Assembly: GCF_934617235.1 (NCBI RefSeq)
Contig: NZ_CAKTTZ010000051.1
Location: 1-19,047, forward strand
Direction of reading: 5' to 3'
Source of the DNA: an uncultured Ellagibacter sp.
Lineage (GTDB): Bacteria; Actinomycetota; Coriobacteriia; Coriobacteriales; Eggerthellaceae
DNA: 19,047 nucleotides
A program made the position numbers and the translations under genes. The notes below the pieces were generated by a model that searched no databases, was not told the origin of the DNA, and was given only the letters and a program-made list of their open reading frames with translations. The first letter of the stretch is position 1. Each line of letters begins with the position of its first letter. Shown piece after piece: positions 14,695 to 19,047 of this stretch.

Positions 14695-16248
14695 CTACAG
14701 GATTCCAATACTGCCAAGAAGCGGCCACCAGCACCAGACCAGCAGCGGCGTTGCAACGATTTTCCCGAGGCAAACAACCAGCTGAGTCTTAATGTAATCA
14801 CCCTGCGTGTAGCACCCGTAGTCGGCAACCACCATCGGAGCAGGCGCATGGTAGTACATCACCGTCGGCTGCATGTAGCCCTGCATGAGAGCGGCATAGA
14901 CCGGCGGCATCCCCATACCGGAAGCAATGGGGAACATGAACGGCACGAACAACATCGGCGAACCAATAGCAAGACCAAGCCATGCGGTAATCTGCGCCAA
15001 GAGCCACAGCAAAACCGTAAAGCCAAGCCAACCGCCAAAGTAAGGCGAAATTGCGTTGAAGAAATTCGTGAACGCATCCTCGAGACCAACAGCTGCCATC
15101 ATGCTGCCGATGCCAAGCACTGCGGCAACGAAGAGAATCATCGCCCAGTTGATGTTCTTAAGCGTGCTCCTGAACTCCAAGCAGCCAATTCCAGGAAATA
15201 GAGCCAGAAGAGCCACACCAAGCGCCGTATGGGCTACATGGATTCCAGTCAAGCTATTGGTAACCCAAAGCACTAGCGCGACCAGGAAAAACACAAGCGA
15301 CTTTTTCTCGTCCACACTGAACTTCCCAAGAGCCACCAGCTCTTCTTTGATCTCCTCCTGACCACCGGGCACCGTAAGAACCTCGGGCTTAAAGTACAAC
15401 TTGAAGAAGATGAGCACGAAAACAGTGATGATTATCGTGTCCGGAAGAATCGCAAGGAACCAACCGAGCCACGAAATCGAAATGCCGCCCTTTTCCAGAC
15501 ATCCGAGAAGAACAAGGTTGTGAGACGAACCCGACAGAGACTCATTGCCGCACAGAAGAACGAATACGGGAATGGTCACCATAAGCATTTTCGCAACAGT
15601 ACTCTTCTCATCAACACCGTACAGTTTGACCAATGGGTAAATCTGAGCACCCAAAAGCAGCGCAAGAACAGTACCTGAAGGAACGACCAACGTGAGAACG
15701 AAAGATAGGATGATAACGCAGAAGATAACCTTCCACAGCGATAGGTTCTTTCCGCCAAAGATACGCACGATGTTCAATGTGATGCGCCGATCAAGTCCAG
15801 ACGTTTGAATCAATCGGCCAATGATCAATCCTCCGAAAATAAACCACGTAGTTGAAGCTTGAAAACCGCTGAATCCAACCTGTAAACTGACCGTCTTCGT
15901 CAAAACGGGCAAAATCATGAGGAGCAAGCCCGTCAACTCAGCAGGGATTGGGTTAAAAATCCAAAAGATCAAACATAGGGCGAATATTCCAAGCATATGC
16001 ATGCCAACTGGTTCCAAGCCCCATACTGGCGGGCAGAACCAAAGAACCAGGAGAGCTGCGATACCTAAAACAAAGCCGATTTTTTCCGACGTCTTCCCTA
16101 GGAACTTCTTTGGCGGGCGCCCTCCAGGCCCTCCACCCGGTTTCCCTCCAGGGCGTTCATTTTTCGATTGCGCTGGTTTTTCGACTGCTGCAGCTTGGAT
16201 GCTCACTTCTCCTGAACCGGCATTCGCAGCAACTGGTTTCCCTCCCAT
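14695..16248 (-). CDS. DASS (SLC13) family anion:Na+ symporter
   Basis: A 517-residue carrier with about eleven to twelve hydrophobic segments from residue ~57 on. Family features include FWIFNPIPAELTGLLLMILP, WFIFGGLIIGRLIQTSGLDRRI, the GNESLSGSSHN segment near mid-protein, WAMILFVAAVLGIG and the C-terminal GSPMLFVPFMFPIASGMGMPP with YHAPAPMVVADYG. DASS members import dicarboxylates, sulfate or tartrate-like anions; here an aromatic or hydroxy acid feeding the decarboxylase is a fair guess. The first ~56 residues are an unusual hydrophilic extension with a Gly/Pro/Lys-rich block (residues 31-48). ATG 16248 has AAGGAGG about 6 nt upstream, so a longer ORF to 16371 is rejected. A poly-C tract and hairpins lie in its leader. 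Confidence 0.88.
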   Translation of the reverse strand: MGGKPVAANAGSGEVSIQAAAVEKPAQSKNERPGGKPGGGPGGRPPKKFLGKTSEKIGFVLGIAALLVLWFCPPVWGLEPVGMHMLGIFALCLIFWIFNPIPAELTGLLLMILPVLTKTVSLQVGFSGFQASTTWFIFGGLIIGRLIQTSGLDRRITLNIVRIFGGKNLSLWKVIFCVIILSFVLTLVVPSGTVLALLLGAQIYPLVKLYGVDEKSTVAKMLMVTIPVFVLLCGNESLSGSSHNLVLLGCLEKGGISISWLGWFLAILPDTIIITVFVLIFFKLYFKPEVLTVPGGQEEIKEELVALGKFSVDEKKSLVFFLVALVLWVTNSLTGIHVAHTALGVALLALFPGIGCLEFRSTLKNINWAMILFVAAVLGIGSMMAAVGLEDAFTNFFNAISPYFGGWLGFTVLLWLLAQITAWLGLAIGSPMLFVPFMFPIASGMGMPPVYAALMQGYMQPTVMYYHAPAPMVVADYGCYTQGDYIKTQLVVCLGKIVATPLLVWCWWPLLGSIGIL

Positions 16249-16390
16249 TACCAACCTCCTTGTTTCATTACGAGAACGTCCCCCCCCCTCGACCGTTAAA
16301 ACCTCAGTAGAGCAAGTGAATGGGCGAGGGAGAAAAGCCTCCTCCTTACCAACAGCGCCAGGTTCAACCATCAGCTTGGCCCAAAAACTG

Positions 16391-16438
16391 AGGCATTACC
16401 TAACCGCTTCATGGGAATAATGCCTTCCGGCTGAAGGC
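16391..16438 (-). promoter_or_regulatory. Attenuator-like alternative hairpins in the DASS leader
   Basis: Read on the minus strand, hairpin 1 is GCCTTC-AGCCG-GAAGGC (16438-16422). Hairpin 2, AGGCATTA and TAATGCCT (16425-16391), is followed three bases later by TTTTT, like a terminator. They share 16422-16425 and cannot both form. No minus-strand gene lies upstream that would need a terminator here. Confidence 0.4.
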
Positions 16439-16496
16439 CATTCATCGCTGTTATGTCCTGATTTCGAACAAGATTGGAGCGAAATCGACCTAAGAG

Positions 16497-16527
16497 CACC
16501 TGAGACAGCCTTTCAAGGCATCAGGTG
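16497..16527. promoter_or_regulatory. Compound 31-bp palindrome with CACCTGA/TCAGGTG outer arms
   Basis: Outer 7-bp arms CACCTGA (16497-16503) and TCAGGTG (16521-16527) enclose an inner GCCTT/AAGGC pair. The outer half-sites match those of the dyad at 11896-11912 in the molybdoenzyme/LuxR control region, though in the opposite relative orientation. Confidence 0.45.
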
Positions 16528-16565
16528 AAATACGCGACATTCTTTCGGGATCACATAAGAGATAG

Positions 16566-16590
16566 GTGTGTTTCACGGGATGAAGCACAC
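16566..16590. promoter_or_regulatory. 25-bp dyad upstream of the small membrane protein gene
   Basis: Arms GTGTGTTTCA (16566-16575) and TGAAGCACAC (16581-16590) are complementary except for one position and are separated by 5 bp. The dyad ends 50 bp before the ATG at 16641, a typical operator position. Confidence 0.45.
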
Positions 16591-16640
16591 GGCGGGCTGG
16601 ACCTACCCTGAAAGTACAACCGTTTCGAAAGGAGAAAGAT

Positions 16641-17147
16641 ATGATTACCTGGCACGAAGGATCGACTTACCCGAATCCCGAAGCACTCGTCAAGATATTC
16701 CAAAGCAAAAAGCATGATTGCGCGAAATCGACAACCCGTTATATAGCCGCAGCTTTAATACTCACAGCAGCACTTCTCTTCGCTTCGAGGGAGTGGACTG
16801 TCGTTCTGGGTGGGCTTATCACAGTCGCTTTCATTCTCACATGGATGATTCTCCGTTGGCGCAGCTACGATAAAACCTGCACCATTCTCGAAACCCGGAA
16901 CTTTTCTTGGGCAGCTGGAAGAGTACAGAATCTCTGGAAACGGCAAATGCTCGATTTCGGTGGCGGTCCAATGTATCAGATTGCGCTTTGCGATGAGTGG
17001 GCTGCGTGTGATATGACTACGCACAACCAAGCAGTAATCGGCAAGCTAGTCGTACTTATCAGGGACGGAGAAAGCTCTTATGGCGTCATGATTCCAGAGA
17101 ATCAAAGTCACAAAGCAATCAAAAGAATCGCTCGAGCCGCTTCATAG
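16641..17147 (+). CDS. Small two-helix membrane protein, unknown function
   Basis: A 168-residue protein. After a polar N-terminus of ~30 residues, two hydrophobic segments occur at about 34-49 (YIAAALILTAALLFAS) and 53-72 (VVLGGLITVAFILTWMILRW). The C-terminal ~95 residues are soluble and rich in aromatic and Cys residues, with FGGGPMYQIALCDEWAACDMTTHNQ resembling a small beta domain. I do not recognise the family. ATG 16641 has GAAAGGAGA about 6 nt upstream. It is followed after 11 bp by a small zinc-ribbon gene on the same strand, so the two likely form an operon. It is divergent from the DASS carrier. No sign of truncation. Confidence 0.75.
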   Translation: MITWHEGSTYPNPEALVKIFQSKKHDCAKSTTRYIAAALILTAALLFASREWTVVLGGLITVAFILTWMILRWRSYDKTCTILETRNFSWAAGRVQNLWKRQMLDFGGGPMYQIALCDEWAACDMTTHNQAVIGKLVVLIRDGESSYGVMIPENQSHKAIKRIARAAS

Positions 17148-17158
17148 GAGATGATCCC

Positions 17159-17344
17159 ATGTGCTTGATTTGCATGAAGTGCGGGCGATGTGAGGGGGTT
17201 ACACCGCACAAGGACGTCCAGGTCTTTTTTGATAATCGACCCCCTTGCCTTAGCTGCAAAAGTAATATTCCTCCAGGAGCATCAAAATGCCCGAGATGCG
17301 GGCGAGCTGCACCTTTAGTTCCCGGAACGAGGGAAGCCCGCTAG
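17159..17344 (+). CDS. Small zinc-ribbon protein, unknown function
   Basis: A 61-residue protein with Cys pairs C2-x2-C5, C8-x2-C11, C30-x2-C33 and C44-x2-C47 (CLICMKCGRC near the start, then CLSC and CPRCG). The last two pairs look like a rubredoxin-type zinc ribbon of the double-zinc-ribbon class; the N-terminal pairs could hold a second metal. AGGAG lies 8 nt before ATG 17159. It follows the two-helix membrane protein gene by 11 bp, so co-transcription and perhaps interaction are likely. Function is unknown; short zinc ribbons often act as protein- or nucleic-acid-binding adaptors. Confidence 0.7.
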   Translation: MCLICMKCGRCEGVTPHKDVQVFFDNRPPCLSCKSNIPPGASKCPRCGRAAPLVPGTREAR

Positions 17345-17377
17345 CAGCATTACTGCCTGCGGGCTTCGCTCGAGCGA
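17333..17377. terminator. Hairpin region after zinc-ribbon gene, possible terminator
   Basis: GAAGCCCGC (17333-17341) pairs with GCGGGCTTC (17359-17367) across the stop codon, and the palindrome TCGCTCGAGCGA (17366-17377) follows, then AAAAA. There is no plus-strand T-run, so intrinsic termination is uncertain. Minus-strand transcripts from the neighbouring membrane protein gene would meet TTTTT before this hairpin, not after it. Confidence 0.35.
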
Positions 17378-17411
17378 AAAACTATGTCAGCCGAAGATGA
17401 ACGGCGGGACT

Positions 17412-17822
17412 TTAAGCCTGCTTCTTGATGTTGTTCGCGAGGATGAACAAAACGACCACGAACAGCGTGCCGATCAGGCTGCTAGCGCTGATTCCCGAAC
17501 CAGTCGCCTCCATGATGAGACCGAGCGCGTTGAACACGATGCCGATAATGCACAGCACCCAGAACACGCCGATCTTCGACGGGTCGTTCGCACCGCGCAC
17601 GCCAAATGCGCCGACGACGATGTCGAAAGCGCCCGCAACGATTAGAATCACGCCACCGATCGTGCCCAATACCGCAACACCAGCGCCCGAGTAACTCGAC
17701 TGGGACAGTGCGATGCCGTTAGCGCCCACGGTGAGCACGATTCCCGCAACAGCGATAATCGCTCCCACGACGATGCCGATAATCGACAGAACCTTCAACG
17801 CTGTCTGAGAACTAGTTTTCAT
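17412..17822 (-). CDS. Small four-helix integral membrane protein, unknown function
   Basis: A 136-residue protein of about four hydrophobic segments: VLSIIGIVVGAIIAVAGIVL, VAVLGTIGGVILIVAGAFDI, IGVFWVLCIIGIVFNALGLI and SLIGTLFVVVLFILANN. It has a basic MKTSSQ start and a KKQA end. The reading frame stays open far upstream to 18722, but that part is antisense to luxS and has no family pattern. The ATG at 17822 has GAGAGGGG about 4 nt upstream and begins right before the first helix. I do not recognise a named family; similar small hydrophobic proteins are common in Eggerthellaceae. It is divergent from luxS with a 300-bp gap. Confidence 0.8.
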   Translation of the reverse strand: MKTSSQTALKVLSIIGIVVGAIIAVAGIVLTVGANGIALSQSSYSGAGVAVLGTIGGVILIVAGAFDIVVGAFGVRGANDPSKIGVFWVLCIIGIVFNALGLIMEATGSGISASSLIGTLFVVVLFILANNIKKQA

Positions 17823-18122
17823 ACGACCCCTCTCGGTTGACACTTTCCCATTGTTATCCGCTAAGGATACAGGAGCTCGCGCGAAAACCGAAGGGCGAAG
17901 CCCCAAGGCGAACGCTTTTTGGGACATCGGGCTCATCTTTCTTCGCGCCAGGCGCAAAGTGAGCCATCCGCCACCCCGCACCAGAGCCAACCGATACAAG
18001 TGGATTTTGTGGCGAGGCGCCCCCGTACCGTGCCCAGCAACGCCAACGACGGGGAGCGCGCTTGCGCACGTCGGCGAATCGTATATCCTTCCAATTAAGA
18101 CCATCTTCAAAGGAGCGAATCC
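17823..18122. other. Divergent region between small membrane protein gene and luxS
   Basis: 300 bp without a supported gene. It contains GGGC-GAA-GCCC at 17893-17903, the long hairpin at 17930-17965 (listed separately), TATATC at 18082-18087 as a possible luxS -10 without a clear -35, and AAAGGAG at 18109-18115 as the luxS ribosome binding site. Confidence 0.6.
17930..17965 (+). other. Long interrupted hairpin upstream of luxS
   Basis: Successive pairings GGCTCA/TGAGCC, CTTT/AAAG and GCGCC/GGCGC nest within 36 nt with only small bulges. No T-run follows on either strand, so it is not a standard terminator. It could be a structured leader of luxS or a protein-binding site; I do not recognise a riboswitch consensus. 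Confidence 0.45.
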
Positions 18123-18617
18123 ATGGAAAGAATCGCAAGCTTTTCCGTTGACCACACCAAGCTCGAGCCCGGCGTCTACGTCTCGCGCAGCGATGCCGAC
18201 GAGAAAACCGGGTGCGTGACCACCACTTTCGACCTGCGCATGACGGCGCCGAACCGCGAGCCGGTGATGGACACCGCTGCCGTGCACGCGATCGAGCACC
18301 TCGGCGCCACCTTCCTTCGCAACGATGCGGAATGGAAGGACCGCGTGATCTACTTCGGGCCCATGGGCTGCCGCACCGGGTTCTATCTCGTACTGTTCGG
18401 AGCCTATGAATCTACCGATGTTGCCAACCTGGTGCTTCGCCTGTTCGAGTTCGCGCGCGACTTCGAAGGCGAGATTCCCGGCGCGAAGCCGGAGGAGTGC
18501 GGCAACTACCACGACTCCGATCTGGCTCAGGCGAAATGGTGGGCGCGGCGCTACGTGGCCGACACGCTTTCTGTGCTCGACGACGCGCACACGCATTATC
18601 CGGCGCTTCTGGACTAG
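18123..18617 (+). CDS. luxS: S-ribosylhomocysteine lyase LuxS
   Basis: A 164-residue protein, the normal LuxS length. It splits S-ribosylhomocysteine into homocysteine and DPD, the precursor of AI-2. Visible signature: TTTFDLRMTAPN, then HAIEHLGATFLRN with the metal-binding H-x-x-E-H (H54, E57, H58), FGPMGCRTGFYLV with the catalytic Cys in GC-R-TGF, and PEECGNYHDSDL with the third metal-ligand region (C127). All catalytic residues are present. ATG 18123 has AAAGGAG 7 nt upstream. The next gene, an MTA/SAH nucleosidase, supplies its substrate and starts 9 bp later, so the two form an operon of the activated methyl cycle. The identification is firm; a signalling role in this organism is not implied. 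Confidence 0.97.
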   Translation: MERIASFSVDHTKLEPGVYVSRSDADEKTGCVTTTFDLRMTAPNREPVMDTAAVHAIEHLGATFLRNDAEWKDRVIYFGPMGCRTGFYLVLFGAYESTDVANLVLRLFEFARDFEGEIPGAKPEECGNYHDSDLAQAKWWARRYVADTLSVLDDAHTHYPALLD

Positions 18618-18626
18618 GACACATTG

Positions 18627-19047
18627 ATGGAAAACCCAATCGGCATCATCGGCGCAATGGACATCGAGGTTGAACTGCTGAAAGAAAGCATGGCCGCAGA
18701 AGGCGTAGTCGATGTCGCCCACATAGCGGAGCTTTCATTCTTCACGGGAACCCTTTCAGGGGTGCCCGTCGTCGTCGCGCAATGCGACGTTGGCATGGTG
18801 AACGCCGCTGCCCACACACAGCTTCTCATCGACCGCTTCGCCGTTCGCGGTATGGTGAACACGGGCGTAGCGGGATCGCTCGACGCCTCGATCGACATCG
18901 GGGACATCGTGGTGGCGACCGACGCTGTGAACCACATCATGGACGTGGGAAACCTAGGCTATGCCCCAGGGCAAACGCCGGGACTTTCCACGCTCGCCTT
19001 CCCTGCCGACGAGACGCTTCGCCGCGCGGCGATGGACGCCGCAGACG
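18627..19047 (+). CDS. mtnN: 5'-methylthioadenosine/S-adenosylhomocysteine nucleosidase (partial, C-terminus beyond window)
   Basis: 140 codons are visible before the window ends. The N-terminus PIGIIGAMDIEVELL matches the MTAN family start, with the catalytic Glu of the GAM-x-x-E-V motif at residue 14. VVVAQCDVGMVNAAAHTQLLIDRF and VNTGVAGSLDASIDIGDIVVATDAVNHIMD are the standard nucleoside phosphorylase-fold blocks. The enzyme cleaves adenine from SAH, MTA and 5'-deoxyadenosine; the S-ribosylhomocysteine formed is the substrate of the LuxS encoded just upstream. ATG 18627 lies 9 bp after the luxS stop, with a weak AGGAC site. The active-site Asp near the C-terminus is outside the window and cannot be checked. 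Confidence 0.93.
   Translation, partial: MENPIGIIGAMDIEVELLKESMAAEGVVDVAHIAELSFFTGTLSGVPVVVAQCDVGMVNAAAHTQLLIDRFAVRGMVNTGVAGSLDASIDIGDIVVATDAVNHIMDVGNLGYAPGQTPGLSTLAFPADETLRRAAMDAAD

Larger units (their letters stand above)
16249..16640. other. Divergent control region between DASS carrier and small membrane protein gene
   Basis: 392 bp without a supported gene. From left to right it holds the DASS ribosome binding site, a run of nine C (16280-16288), an attenuator-like pair of hairpins (16391-16438), a 31-bp compound palindrome (16497-16527) and a 25-bp dyad (16566-16590). No promoter box pair is convincing. Confidence 0.65.

Noticed and set aside
17850..17875. GGATAACAAT-like string on the minus strand resembling a lac operator
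   Set aside because: A short match without the lac dyad or a LacI-type gene; most likely chance.
17823..18722. Upstream extension of the small four-helix membrane protein to a 436-residue protein
   Set aside because: The extra part is antisense to luxS and shows no family features; a ribosome binding site and the first helix mark the start at 17822.

Overview
The window looks like part of a chromosome from a gut Coriobacteriia, most likely family Eggerthellaceae (Eggerthella/Gordonibacter/Adlercreutzia-like). The reasons are the moderately high GC content, the AAGGAGG-type ribosome binding sites, a LuxR-type regulator fused to a polytopic membrane domain (a family strongly expanded in Eggerthellaceae), and a molybdopterin enzyme beside aromatic-acid genes. 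Genus and species cannot be fixed from this sequence alone.

Left part (1-4308): a partial EthD-repeat protein (minus strand, running off the left edge); an AEC-family permease (plus) whose promoter carries an array of 19-bp repeats; an HxlR-type repressor (minus) with a likely autoregulatory dyad; and a DHA2-type MFS exporter (minus). Next comes a compact HipBA-type toxin-antitoxin operon (4581-6190, plus) with a clear sigma70-like promoter embedded in three regularly spaced palindromic operators.

Central part (6191-16248) is the main interest. Six minus-strand genes read as one transcription unit: molybdopterin oxidoreductase, small two-cluster ferredoxin subunit, UbiD-type (de)carboxylase, VdcD/BsdD-like zinc-ribbon subunit, UbiX-type prenyl-FMN synthase, LpdD-like protein. 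A membrane-anchored LuxR regulator is transcribed divergently from the molybdoenzyme. Beyond it lie a nitroreductase-family flavoprotein and a DASS (SLC13) carrier, both minus. Together they suggest import of a hydroxylated aromatic acid, non-oxidative decarboxylation by a prenylated-FMN enzyme, and a second step on the released phenol (dehydroxylation or transhydroxylation) by the molybdoenzyme. A gallate-to-pyrogallol-to-product route is a reasonable hypothesis, but the substrate is inference.

Right part (16641-19047): a two-gene plus-strand unit (small membrane protein and a 61-residue zinc ribbon) of unknown role; a small four-helix membrane protein (minus); then luxS and the start of an MTA/SAH nucleosidase gene (plus), which together recycle S-adenosylhomocysteine and make the AI-2 precursor.

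No rRNA, tRNA, insertion sequence or CRISPR array was seen. Several intergenic regions hold dyads or hairpins that look regulatory; these are listed separately.
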